Source: Candidatus Uhrbacteria bacterium (GTDB taxonomy: Bacteria; Patescibacteriota; Patescibacteriia; UBA9934; GWF2-40-263). From it: a DNA stretch of 19,283 nucleotides. Each line of letters opens with the position of its first letter. Within the stretch, counting starts at the first letter, position 1. A model generated the notes under the pieces. The model did no database searches. It worked only from the letters and a program-made list of their open reading frames with translations, and was not told the origin of the DNA. The position numbers and the translations under genes were made by a program. Positions 1-6,621 of the stretch are shown piece after piece. The stretch is taken from positions 1 to 19,283 of the forward strand of contig JACQXU010000003.1 of the NCBI GenBank assembly GCA_016208545.1. The letters run 5' to 3'.

Positions 1-1137
1 AAGGCGTTTGAGCTATACGCACAGAACAACTCACGACTGGAAGACATTTCTGACTTTTTGGCGCAACAAGGCATTACTTCGCGCGGCAACAAAAATCTGA
101 AACGAGACAGAATTTCTTTTATCCTTTCCAATCCGTTCTATGTTGGCTTGTTCCGCTATGCCGGTGAAATCCACGAGGGCAAGCACCAGACAGTCGTCTC
201 AAAGAAAATTTTTGACAAGGTTCAGGAAATTTTGAAGCAGAGAGGACGGCCACACCATAAAACAAAAAATGAACCGCAAGCGTTTTGTGGTTTGCTCCGT
301 TGCGGCACTTGCGGCATGGGCATAACCGGCGAATACAAGGTTAAAAGGCAAAAGAATGGCAACGAACACTATTACATCTATTACCACTGCACGAGAAAAA
401 ATAAGTTAGTGAAGTGTAAAGAACCTTGTGTTCGCCAAGAAAGTTTAGACGCTCAAATTTCCTCTCTGCTTCAAAAATTTTCTTTGAGAGAAGATTGGGC
501 GGAAGACCTTTTGAAAATGCTGGAAAAAGACAAAACGGAATCCGCCCAATCTTCTGCCGCTTTTGTTCAAGAAAATAGAAATAAAGTTGTGGATATTCAA
601 ACTAAACTCCAGCGACTTTTAGACGGCTATTTGGAGCAAGATATAGATCGAGAAGTTTATCGTGAGGAAAAGGCAAAACTTTTAAGTGAGAAAAAGTCGC
701 TGGAAGAGAGAACCACCAATCTTGAACAAAAGCGGACTGGCTGGATCGAACCGATGTCAGAATGGATAAAAGAGGCAAGAAACTTGCCTAAAATCGCACG
801 GGAGAGCAACCTTTTTGCTAAAAAGGTTGCTGTTAAAGAAATCTTTGGGTCGAACCTCGTTTTGGCCAACTGCGAGGCGCGCCTCTGCGCGCCGAGCGGA
901 GAGGATTTGTCGGGGGAAAATGTCTGGGCGGCGCTTTGCGCCGCCACCGAAATGGACGGCAAATTTGCAAAAAGTTTTATTCTGGAGCGGGTAGCGGGAG
1001 TCGAACCCGCATCATCAGTTTGGAAAACTGAGATAATAACCGCTATACGATACCCGCAATTTTATTTTGATTGGTCGGGGCGACAGGACTTGAACCTGCG
1101 GCCTCCTGGTCCCAAACCAGGCGCTCTAGCCGACTGA
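1..1137 (+). CDS. Large serine recombinase, C-terminal part (5' end outside the window)
   Basis: The frame is open from base 1, so the N-terminal catalytic resolvase domain lies outside the window. What remains is the end of the recombinase domain (SRGNKNLKRDRISFILSNPF, then YVGLFRYAG), a zinc ribbon with CGTC followed by HC and KCKEPC, and a long charged coiled-coil region (about residues 160-260) ending in KEIFGSNLVL. These are the usual parts of large serine integrases that move phages and integrative elements; such proteins act on DNA in the cytoplasm. The last roughly 50 codons are antisense to two tRNA genes, and the stop lies inside tRNA-Pro (1135-1137). The true tail has therefore either been replaced by tRNA sequence or never ended before it. 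The segment from about 870 to 945 contains G+C-rich palindromes (GAGGCGCGCCTC at 874-885; an 8-bp hairpin at 927-945). The recombinase is probably the edge of a mobile element extending leftward; whether it is active cannot be judged. Confidence 0.88.
   Translation, partial: KAFELYAQNNSRLEDISDFLAQQGITSRGNKNLKRDRISFILSNPFYVGLFRYAGEIHEGKHQTVVSKKIFDKVQEILKQRGRPHHKTKNEPQAFCGLLRCGTCGMGITGEYKVKRQKNGNEHYYIYYHCTRKNKLVKCKEPCVRQESLDAQISSLLQKFSLREDWAEDLLKMLEKDKTESAQSSAAFVQENRNKVVDIQTKLQRLLDGYLEQDIDREVYREEKAKLLSEKKSLEERTTNLEQKRTGWIEPMSEWIKEARNLPKIARESNLFAKKVAVKEIFGSNLVLANCEARLCAPSGEDLSGENVWAALCAATEMDGKFAKSFILERVAGVEPASSVWKTEIITAIRYPQFYFDWSGRQDLNLRPPGPKPGALAD
927..945. terminator. G+C-rich hairpin downstream of the tRNA pair
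   Basis: GGCGGCGC-TTT-GCGCCGCC forms a perfect 8-bp stem with a 3-nt loop. It lies 37 bases past the 3' end of tRNA-Gly on the minus strand, so it could end the tRNA transcript, but there is no U-run directly after it (minus-strand continuation CAGACATTTTC). It also sits inside the recombinase reading frame (WAALCAA), so it may simply be coding sequence. Confidence 0.3.
983..1057 (-). tRNA. tRNA-Gly (anticodon UCC), CCA encoded
   Basis: Read on the minus strand, the gene starts GCGGGTATCG and ends CTACCCGCTCCA. The acceptor arms (GCGGGTA with TACCCGC) pair fully over 7 bp. The anticodon arm is TCAGT-TTTCCAA-ACTGA, giving anticodon TCC (1022-1024 on the plus strand). The T arm is GCGGG-TTCGACT-CCCGC. 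Discriminator T and the 3' CCA (plus-strand TGG at 983-985) are encoded. The sequence closely resembles the familiar bacterial glyT gene. It is co-transcribed with the tRNA-Pro gene 14 bases upstream. Its 3' end faces the serine recombinase gene, so it is a candidate insertion site for that element. Confidence 0.97.
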
Positions 1138-1148
1138 GCTACACCCCG
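1072..1148 (-). tRNA. tRNA-Pro (anticodon UGG), CCA encoded
   Basis: On the minus strand the gene starts CGGGGTGTAGCTCAG and ends GTCGCCCCGACCA. The acceptor stem pairs CGGGGTG with CGCCCCG (one G-U). The anticodon arm CCTGG-TTTGGGA-CCAGG gives anticodon TGG (plus strand 1112-1114). The T arm is GCAGG-TTCAAGT-CCTGT. Discriminator A and CCA are encoded (plus-strand TGG at 1072-1074). It is the first gene after a strong promoter at 1159-1187 and precedes tRNA-Gly. Confidence 0.97.
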
Positions 1149-1158
1149 ACGTGCGAAG

Positions 1159-1187
1159 AATATAACAGATACATTAATTTCCTTCAA
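1159..1187 (-). promoter_or_regulatory. Sigma-70-type promoter of the tRNA-Pro/tRNA-Gly unit
   Basis: On the minus strand TTGAAG (1187-1182), a 17-base spacer and TATATT (1164-1159) form a near-consensus promoter. The predicted start lies only a few bases before the tRNA-Pro 5' end at 1148, as expected for tRNA genes with short leaders. Confidence 0.8.
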
Positions 1188-1200
1188 GCCCTGAAACAGA

Positions 1201-1236
1201 ATCACACTTAACTACCGATCGGTAGTTAAGTGTGAT
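1201..1236. repeat. Perfect 36-bp palindrome (possible operator)
   Basis: The segment equals its own reverse complement over all 36 bases. The centre is ACCGATCGGT, the outer ends ATCACACTTAA and TTAAGTGTGAT. It lies 13 bases upstream of the -35 box of the tRNA promoter and 16 bases beyond the tail of the terminator at 1253-1287. There is no U-run on either side, so it is a poor intrinsic terminator. The centre resembles operators of TetR-family repressors, but no such regulator is encoded in the window. Confidence 0.75.
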
Positions 1237-1252
1237 AGAAAATTTGGAGTTT

Positions 1253-1287
1253 ACAATAAAAACGGAGCGGTCGAGTTTGACCGCTCC
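1253..1287 (-). terminator. Rho-independent terminator of the small exported-protein gene
   Basis: A 9-bp perfect stem, GGAGCGGTC (1264-1272) with GACCGCTCC (1279-1287), and a 6-base loop are followed on the minus strand by GTTTTTATTG. It lies 28 bases past the stop of the gene at 1316-1714 and insulates it from the tRNA unit. Confidence 0.88.
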
Positions 1288-1315
1288 AAGAGCACTTCTT
1301 GCCATCTTTCCTTCT

Positions 1316-1714
1316 TCAGCAGTGCCACACGGACTGCCGGAAGTGGATGAAAGCCACGTCGCCCTTTCCGGTTCCCAGTGGGCACACCTCCGTCAGCGCT
1401 TCATCGCCGTTGAAATCGGCTTCTGCCAAATCCCAGACAGGGGCGCCGATCTTGTTCAAAGGCACGACCATCGCGACGTTGTCGAAGATCACGCCGATCG
1501 CAACGTTGTTGGCAACCGAGGCGCCAAAGCGCACACGATTGAACCACAGTTCGATGTCCCCGGAGACCGTGGTCGACTCAACGGACGAGCTCACGGCCTC
1601 TTCTCCCTGCGCCGTCGTTACTGACGGCGGTGAGTGGTTGGTGTCGCCTTCTGCAAGAGCTGCCGTCCCGCAGATGAACAACGCCACCATCACGATTCCC
1701 AGAATCTCCTTCAT
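1316..1714 (-). CDS. Small exported protein of unknown function, G+C-rich
   Basis: I do not recognise a family. The start is ATG at 1714 because AAGGAG sits 6 bases upstream and the protein then begins with a clear Sec signal peptide (MKEILGIVMVALFICGTAALA, cleavage probably after ALA). An in-frame start further upstream would bury this signal. The mature part (about 110 residues of 132) begins with a Ser/Thr-rich linker (residues about 24-52), then a beta-rich segment (DIELWFNRVRFGASVANNVA) and an acidic DFNGDEA stretch. It ends in Cys, with a second Cys about 25 residues earlier, so a disulfide is possible. The gene is clearly richer in G+C than its neighbours (about 62% in the line at 1321-1380), has the only good Shine-Dalgarno seen here, and has its own terminator. 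These features suggest a transferred cassette. The long plus-strand frames over it look like shadows, because they lack a signal or motif. Confidence 0.6.
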   Translation of the reverse strand: MKEILGIVMVALFICGTAALAEGDTNHSPPSVTTAQGEEAVSSSVESTTVSGDIELWFNRVRFGASVANNVAIGVIFDNVAMVVPLNKIGAPVWDLAEADFNGDEALTEVCPLGTGKGDVAFIHFRQSVWHC

Positions 1715-1899
1715 GGAATCTCCTTCCTGGATTCTAACACCAGCTATCTTTCCAATGTTATCCAAAAACATTCAGTCTCCGTCTCCTTTCTGACTGTGTT
1801 TTTGAATAACAACCAAGACAGCTCTCGACTTCTGTGATCTCGAGATCCTTCGCTTCGCTCAGGATGACGAATTATTACAGAAACCAAAAGCTGGCTCTG
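1715..1899. other. Intergenic spacer with one dispersed palindromic repeat
   Basis: This spacer between the response regulator stop and the small exported-protein gene holds one recognisable element, the short palindromic repeat at 1836-1868. I see no convincing promoter: TAACAT near 1755 (minus) has no good -35 partner. No T-rich terminator follows the response regulator. Confidence 0.5.
1836..1868. repeat. Dispersed short palindromic repeat (GATCCTTCGCTTCGCTCAGGATGAC type)
   Basis: The core ATCCT-TCGCTTCGCTC-AGGAT is preceded by the palindrome GATCTCGAGATC. From general knowledge, near-identical repeats (GTCATCCTGAGCGAAGCGAAGGAT on the other strand) are scattered between genes in many unrelated bacterial genomes. 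A divergent relative lies at 10772-10805. Confidence 0.65.
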
Positions 1900-2283
1900 T
1901 TATTTTTTTAATTTATCTTTCACTTTTTCCACAACCTCGTTTATTGTCCAATCTGTTTTGACTAAAAAATCATGAACACCGGCTTGCAAAGCTTCAACAA
2001 CTTTTTCACTATCGCTCAAGTTTGTCAAAATTATAACTTTCGCCTCTTTTCCCCAATCATCTGCGCGCAGTTTCTGAAGCATTGTAATTCCGTCCATAAC
2101 CGGCATAATTATATCGAGCAAAATCATGTCCGGATGTTTTTCAAAAGCAAGCTCGAGGCCTTCTTTGCCGTCTCTGGCTTCTAAAATTTCAAAACCTTCC
2201 CGTGCTAATACTATCTGAAGCGCGCGACGAAGTGGCGCATCGTCTTCAACGATCAATAAAATTTTGCGGGTTATATTTTCCAT
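1900..2283 (-). CDS. Single-domain response regulator (receiver only)
   Basis: The 127-residue protein is a complete receiver domain with no output domain (CheY-like). The acidic pocket is E13-D14-D15 (ILLIVEDD), the phosphoacceptor is D57 (MILLDIIMP), the switch Thr is T87 (ILTNLS) and the conserved Lys is K109 (FLVKTD). It starts 3 bases after the stop of the kinase C-terminal fragment, so the two form an operon and it is the expected phosphorylation target of that kinase. ATG at 2283 is preceded by AT-rich sequence without a Shine-Dalgarno. Lacking an effector domain, it presumably acts by protein contact, plausibly on the pilus machinery encoded upstream. It is intact, whereas its partner kinase is broken. 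Confidence 0.92.
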   Translation of the reverse strand: MENITRKILLIVEDDAPLRRALQIVLAREGFEILEARDGKEGLELAFEKHPDMILLDIIMPVMDGITMLQKLRADDWGKEAKVIILTNLSDSEKVVEALQAGVHDFLVKTDWTINEVVEKVKDKLKK

Positions 2284-2286
2284 AAA

Positions 2287-2895
2287 TTAATTCTTACTTT
2301 TTTTAATTAAAGGTAGAGACACAAAAAAATCGGTTCCTTTGTTTTCCTCTGATGTAAACCAAATTTTCCCTTTCATGAGTTCCACAACCATTTTCACGAG
2401 ATAAAGTCCAAGTCCAGCTCCTTCTGTGTCTTTCAAAATAACATTATCAGCTCGAAAAAACCGTGTAAAAATTTTGTCTTGTTGCTTTTTTGGAATTCCA
2501 TATCCGTTGTCGGAAATCTGAAACGTAATTTTTTTTTGATTTGGATAAACACGAAACAAGACTTCTTCTCCGACCGGAGAATACTTGATTGCGTTGGAAA
2601 ATAGATTTTGTAAAATCATGCTCAATAATCTTTTATCAAAAAATACAACAGGTATATTTTTCCCAAAATTCGTTTTTAATTTAATCTTTTTTTCTTTTAT
2701 TTCCAGATCTAATATTTTTAAAACGTCGTGTATAATCCCTTTTAAATCAACTAATTCATACACTGGCATAAATGTCCCCATCTCAAGACGTGAAATCTCT
2801 AAAAGAGTATTCAAAAGCTCGGTCATTCGTTTGCTTCCATTATAAAGGAGCGACGGTAATCGAAACCGGAATTTGTGTTTTATCCAGGCGAACAT
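2287..2895 (-). pseudogene. Histidine kinase C-terminal fragment (end of HisKA plus HATPase_c), H-box lost
   Basis: This frame holds the second dimerisation helix (KRMTELLNTLLEISRLE) and a full HATPase_c domain. The N box is NLFSNAIKYSP, G1 is DNGYGIP, the F box is FTRFFRADN and G2 is GAGLGLYLVK. The phosphoacceptor helix, usually with a SHELRTPL-like H box, is absent: upstream of YNGSKRMTE the frame runs at once into sequence that encodes the PAS domain in another frame. The first 17 residues from ATG 2895 are therefore frame-shifted PAS sequence, and the meaningful part begins near 2845. Together with 2840-3694 this was one GAF-PAS-HisKA-HATPase kinase. It is now split by a deletion and, as read here, should be unable to autophosphorylate. 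The fragment might still be translated, since it overlaps the upstream stop. Confidence 0.85.
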
Positions 2896-3694
2896 AATAA
2901 CAAATATGTTTTGGGTCAGTTATTACTTTTCTGCGAAACTTGATTGCGCGTTGAATTGGTCTTTTATCAAATTCTAAAATATCTCCTTTTTCATTTACCA
3001 CCTGCCAAAGATCCTTGTAATTGGATCCGATTGCCTCTTTTCTTTTTAACTTAAGCATCCGAAGAGCATTGTCGTTTGCAAAAAGAATGTTTCCGGTTTG
3101 ATCAATCGCAATCGCACCGTCTCCGATACTTTGCAAAATCGCTTCGTTTTTCGATTTTCCTTTCTCAACCTCATCAAGAATCAATCTTAAATTTCTAGAA
3201 TTAATCTCGAGTTCTGCCCATTTTGCTAAACCAGTGAGAATTTCTTTTTCGTTTTCACTTAGTGAACGTGGTTTTGTGTCTTTTATGCAAAATACACCGA
3301 TTCGTGCTCCGTCAGCGCTTTTAATTGGAACGCCTGCGTAAAAACGAATAAAAGGTTTCCCAACTACCATCGGATTATCCGAAAAACGAGGATCTTTTCT
3401 AGTATCTTCAATAATAAAAAGATTGCCGTTCAAAACGGCATGACCGCAAAAGGAAATTGCGCGATCTCCTTCACGCTTTTTCAATCCCTGACAGGATTTA
3501 AACCATTCACGATTTGCATCAATTAGTGTTAGAGTGGAAATTGGAACGTGAAAAATCTTTGTTGCAATTAGTGTTATCCTGTCGAAACGTTCTTCTTGTT
3601 TAGTATCGAGAAGTTTGAAAGCATAAAGCGACGCAAGACGCTGTTTTTCATTTTTTGGAATTGGAGCTTTGAGCACAAATTTATCTTGTAACAC
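2840..3694 (-). pseudogene. Histidine kinase N-terminal fragment (GAF-PAS sensor)
   Basis: Residues about 20-170 form a GAF domain of the type common in CPR and cyanobacterial kinases (LLDTKQEERFDRITLIATKIF, SFCGHAVLNG, VIEDTRKDPRF-like, FYAGVPI, GVFCIKDTKPR). Residues about 180-284 form a PAS domain (AILQSIGDGAIAIDQTGNILFANDNALRML, then YVRLDKTQIPVSITVAPL). The frame stops at 2840 in mid-PAS, just where ILxGxxxGAVxVFRDIT would be expected, and the kinase continues in another frame after a gap. GTG at 3694 overlaps the major pilin stop by 14 bases; GTG at 3676 is an alternative just after that stop. Both would give the same sensor. The close link to pilins suggests it once tuned pilus activity. 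The ligand is unknown. Confidence 0.87.
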
Positions 3695-4130
3695 TTATTG
3701 TCGCACCTTGCTCCGTGTCAGGCGCCACGACTGTTACGCGGCCGTTTGCTGATTTTTTGATTTCATAACCTGCGCCGTTTGTTGATCCTCCTGTTGGATC
3801 ATAAGGAATTGAAACAAGATATTTTTCATTTGTTGTGAGAACTGTAAGGTCAATCAAACCAGTGCAGGTTCCGCCAGTTTTACAAACTTCAGTTTGTGTT
3901 GTTGTGATTGATGACGGAAGAGAACCATTGTTGTCAATCGCATATTGATAAACTGCGTTTAAAATCGTATTGACGTCTGATCTTCGCTGGGCATTTCGCG
4001 TGTCGCCGAGCTGTTTTGTTGGATTGATTGCAAGAATAACTATTCCTGCCAATATCGCAATCGCGGCAACGACCAGTAAAATTTCCAAAAGCGTAAATCC
4101 TTTTTGTGAATAAGTTTTATTAAAAAGCAT
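3681..4130 (-). CDS. pilA: Major type IV pilin-like protein
   Basis: A short basic leader (MLFNKTYSQKG) is followed by the prepilin peptidase site G^FTLLE with the conserved Glu at +5. The hydrophobic helix LLEILLVVAAIAILAGIVILAINP comes next, then the stretch NPTKQLGDTRNAQRRSDVNTILNAVYQYAIDNNG that typifies the main pilins of Parcubacteria-like genomes. The C-terminal half has a Cys pair (VCKTGGTCTG) and a GYEI-K strand region. At 149 residues it is of normal pilin length. The substrate would be cleaved and methylated by a prepilin peptidase not encoded in this window, then assembled at the inner membrane by PilC and PilB. It lies 12 bases after the PilX-like gene. Calling it the major pilin rests on sequence type and is an inference. 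Confidence 0.88.
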   Translation of the reverse strand: MLFNKTYSQKGFTLLEILLVVAAIAILAGIVILAINPTKQLGDTRNAQRRSDVNTILNAVYQYAIDNNGSLPSSITTTQTEVCKTGGTCTGLIDLTVLTTNEKYLVSIPYDPTGGSTNGAGYEIKKSANGRVTVVAPDTEQGATISVTR

Positions 4131-4142
4131 ATTATTATTTGT

Positions 4143-4544
4143 TTAGAAGTCAGCTACTTCTTGCCACGAACTAATACTTATTGTCGGATTAATATTTGTG
4201 ATTATTACTTTAACTTTTCTGACGATCGTGCCAACCGTTCCTGTCGCTGTTACTGTCCTATTTTGTCCGCCTTGACTTGTAACTGTGTAACCGCAGGTTC
4301 CTTGTCCTAAAGTTAGACTTCCTGTGCCAGTAAATGGTGTTGAATCGCGAATTTGCTGAAGAGCTTCTTCAACACAGGCATTTGCCAGAGCTTTTGCCTG
4401 ATCAGACTGTTCTATCGCGAAACTGCTTCGTGAAGAACTGAGCCCGAGAAGCAAAAGTGATGTCGTAATTGCAAGCCCTACTGCCCCAATCACAAGAACA
4501 CTCAAAAGTGTAATGTATCCACCTCTTTTTTTATTGTACAACAT
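4143..4544 (-). CDS. PilX/PulK-like minor pilin component
   Basis: From ATG 4544 the protein is 133 residues: a basic leader (MLYNKKRGG), then a membrane helix (YITLLSVLVIGAVGLAITTSLLLLGLSS) and a small exported domain (QSDQAKALANACVEEALQQIRDSTPF, then a Thr/Gly-rich beta region with one Cys). The N-terminus looks like a prepilin, with Gly before Tyr, but the +5 Glu of true pilins is missing, as in PilX/GspK-like subunits that cap the fibre. An in-frame GTG at 4574 would add ten residues (MLNHLQKKQK); neither start has a Shine-Dalgarno. The Cys of NACVEE could pair with the one in GTCGY. It is coupled to the PilW-like gene upstream and the major pilin downstream. Confidence 0.75.
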   Translation of the reverse strand: MLYNKKRGGYITLLSVLVIGAVGLAITTSLLLLGLSSSRSSFAIEQSDQAKALANACVEEALQQIRDSTPFTGTGSLTLGQGTCGYTVTSQGGQNRTVTATGTVGTIVRKVKVIITNINPTISISSWQEVADF

Positions 4545-4592
4545 CTTTTGTTTTTTTTGTAGATGGTTGAGCACAAGGTTTTGGGTTTTAGA

Positions 4593-5126
4593 TCAAGGTT
4601 GACGCAAAGCGGCGCTCCCAACAAAGGTCTTTGAATAAGTGTATTCGTTCCTTCCTTCAAGATTGATGTGAGTAAGTGTAAATTGAACTCGAATTATTCC
4701 AGGAGTGCTTGTTCGGGAAAGATTGTAAAAAGTCAGACTCGTTGCTGTTACGCGGGAATTTGTGAGCGAAACCGCGGATCCTGCGCCTTCTGTGATTCGA
4801 ATAACGCCGCTTGAAAGATCAAAAACCGTTGGATCGTAGCCGCCTGTCACAACATCAAGGGAAAGTGTCGAAGCGTTTGCTCCGATTGTTGGAGAATTGA
4901 TGGCTTCAGCGTTTCGCGCGGTTTGTTCTATTGTTTGCATAACTTGAGCTCCTTGTTGTTCAACTTCTGCAATAACTTGATTTTTAGTTCTTGATTCAAT
5001 CAAGCTAAAAAGAAAAACAGAAATAGATAAAAGAATAATGCTTGAGATCCCGACGTAAAGAAGAAGCTCGAGTAGTGTAAAACCAGCAGAGGTTGGATGT
5101 CGGAGATTAGATGTCGGAAATTGCAT
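4593..5126 (-). CDS. PilW/GspJ-like minor pseudopilin
   Basis: The leader MQFPTSNLRHPTSAG precedes G^FTLLELLLYVGISSIILLSISVFLFSLI, with Glu at +5 of the mature protein. The amphipathic continuation ESRTKNQVIAEVEQQGAQVMQTIEQTARNAEAI is typical of PilW/GspJ-like minor pilins, and the rest is a beta-rich globular domain (to 177 residues). The start at 5126 is 3 bases after the stop of the propeller pilin. The first 13 residues are encoded by two copies of a 14-base intergenic word (TTCCGACATCTAAT and CTCCGACATCCAAC), so the leader peptide appears to be made from intergenic repeat. Minor pilins of this type prime assembly at the fibre tip. Confidence 0.85.
   Translation of the reverse strand: MQFPTSNLRHPTSAGFTLLELLLYVGISSIILLSISVFLFSLIESRTKNQVIAEVEQQGAQVMQTIEQTARNAEAINSPTIGANASTLSLDVVTGGYDPTVFDLSSGVIRITEGAGSAVSLTNSRVTATSLTFYNLSRTSTPGIIRVQFTLTHINLEGRNEYTYSKTFVGSAALRQP
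5096..5124. repeat. 14-base word repeat forming the PilW leader
   Basis: On the minus strand TTCCGACATCTAAT and CTCCGACATCCAAC are adjacent imperfect 14-base units inside the first codons of the PilW-like gene. Fourteen is not a multiple of three, so gain or loss of one unit would shift the frame. Similar words (TGACATCCGACGTCTGACATT) occur at the pilB-pilC boundary. Confidence 0.6.
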
Positions 5127-5129
5127 AAA

Positions 5130-6593
5130 TCATGGAGAAACAACTTGCAACTCTTGCGTGTCGGAACCGGATGCGAAAAAAACTTTATCCAAACTTGATG
5201 AATAAATAAGTTTATATGGCGTTCCATCTAAATTCAAACTAACCTGAAGAACTGTAGTCGCAGGGACACTCACATCAACTGAATTATAGTCATCATTTGC
5301 CGGATTTGTATTTGCAAGAAACACTGATTGCCAAAAGGAAGAATAATCAATGGATTGCAAAATATGTGTTCCAATATCAAGATAACTCGTGATTGTCGGA
5401 CTTGTCGGTGTTGTCACATCAATCACATAAAATTCAGGACTGCCTGTTGAACCACTGCGGCCAAGATAAATTGTGTTTGCACTTCTTGCGATTGAAAGAC
5501 CGTCCGCGGCAGTGTCGCCTTCGTCCAAATTCAAAGAGGCAACGAGTGTGGGAGTTGAAACAGTTGTAACATCAACAACTTGAAATTCCTGCGTGTTTTC
5601 GCTTGACGCGAGATATGCGTAATTTCCATCTGCTGTCATTTCATCTGCGTCGCCAAGAAGATCAACCGATCCGACCAAACTCGGCGAGGTCGGAGTTGAA
5701 ACGTCAAAAACATAAAATTCTTTTCCACCGCTATTTTTTCTTGTGAGATAGATATAATTTGTCTTGCCGATAACAACGGAAAGTCCGTTATTGTTAGCTG
5801 ATCCGCTGTTTGCGGCTGTTAAATTAAATACAGCCGCGATAGTTGGAAATGATGAAGTGGAGATATCTACAACCGTAAGTTCGCCAGAATTATCTGTTGA
5901 GGCAATATAGGCGTAATTACTGCTTACAGCAATATCAAGAGGATCGCCGGAAAGTGCCAATTGTACGCTCAAAATCGGATTAGAAGGATCTGTCACATCA
6001 AAAACAAAAAATTCGTTTCCTGGATTTGTACTTCGGCCAAGATAAACATAATTTCCGGCTGTTGCGATCGAAATTGCGTCTGTATTTTCATTGCCACTAT
6101 TTGCAGTTGTAAGATTAAACGTTCCAAAAAGTGTTGGGGCGGCTCCGGATGTTGAAAGCCAATCAGTGAAACGAGTAATGAGTGAAACCGATCCGGTTCG
6201 TTGCGGATTCTGTTGCCAAGTTACGTTTGATGTTACGTTTTTCCTGTCAGCGTCAACAGACGCAACAATAATTTCTCGCGTAAAAATATCAGTCGCGTCG
6301 CTTGCGCCTGAAAAATTCCATTGATTGCTCGCGATTGTAAGTCCGTGCGTGCCAACTGACAAATTATTGTATCCAGAATCGCGGATATTTCTTGAAGCCT
6401 CAAGACCTTCTTCAGCGATCATTAAAGCTCTCGCGCGCTGTCCTGCAACAGCCGTTGCTGATTGACCGTAAAGATATGCGCCAACAAACGCTGTTGTAAG
6501 CAACGCAAAAATCGAAGTCGCGAGTAATGCTTCGACAAGGGAAAAACCTTTTTGAGCTTTTAGTTTATAGCTTTTAGCTGTTAGTATTGCCAT
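5130..6593 (-). CDS. PilV-like pilin fused to a seven-repeat LVIVD beta-propeller (candidate pilus adhesin)
   Basis: The N-terminus is a prepilin: a basic leader, then KG^FSLVEALLATSIFALLTTAFVGAYLYGQ with Glu at +5. It continues with AEEGLEASRNIRDSGYNNL as in PilV/GspI-like pilins. From about residue 165 to the end there are seven related repeats, each with a (Y/F)-x-(Y/F)-(L/I/F)-A/G-S/R strand followed by a V(F/V)DV or VVD strand (VFDVTDP, VVDIST, VFDVST, VVDVTT, VIDVTT, SVDVSV, LQVVSP). This matches LVIVD-type repeats, which fold as a seven-bladed propeller. Odd blades carry an inserted Gly/Ser loop before EF(F/Y)V; even ones do not. At about 487 residues it is about three times the size of a normal minor pilin. 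ATG 6593 is preferred over the TTG at 6599; no Shine-Dalgarno is visible. An adhesive tip role is an inference from architecture. Confidence 0.85.
   Translation of the reverse strand: MAILTAKSYKLKAQKGFSLVEALLATSIFALLTTAFVGAYLYGQSATAVAGQRARALMIAEEGLEASRNIRDSGYNNLSVGTHGLTIASNQWNFSGASDATDIFTREIIVASVDADRKNVTSNVTWQQNPQRTGSVSLITRFTDWLSTSGAAPTLFGTFNLTTANSGNENTDAISIATAGNYVYLGRSTNPGNEFFVFDVTDPSNPILSVQLALSGDPLDIAVSSNYAYIASTDNSGELTVVDISTSSFPTIAAVFNLTAANSGSANNNGLSVVIGKTNYIYLTRKNSGGKEFYVFDVSTPTSPSLVGSVDLLGDADEMTADGNYAYLASSENTQEFQVVDVTTVSTPTLVASLNLDEGDTAADGLSIARSANTIYLGRSGSTGSPEFYVIDVTTPTSPTITSYLDIGTHILQSIDYSSFWQSVFLANTNPANDDYNSVDVSVPATTVLQVSLNLDGTPYKLIYSSSLDKVFFASGSDTQELQVVSP
6541..6587. repeat. Word repeat (CTAAAAGCT) forming the leader of the propeller pilin
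   Basis: On the minus strand CAGCTAAAAGCTATAAACT and AAAAGCTCAAAAAGG contain CTAAAAGCT twice, 14 bases apart, within the codons for the prepilin leader. The same word in opposite orientation (AGCTTTTAGCTG) occurs at the other end of the adjacent spacer (about 6785-6796). Confidence 0.55.
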
Positions 6594-6621
6594 TTTCAAG
6601 TTTATTAATTATTGTGACCTA

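Noticed and set aside
1232..1793. Two long plus-strand reading frames over the G+C-rich segment
   Set aside because: They overlap the minus-strand gene that has a Shine-Dalgarno, signal peptide and terminator; they have no recognisable domain and are explained by high G+C.
1860..1900. Terminator after the response regulator
   Set aside because: ACAGA/TCTGT can form a short weak hairpin, but there is no T-run after it.
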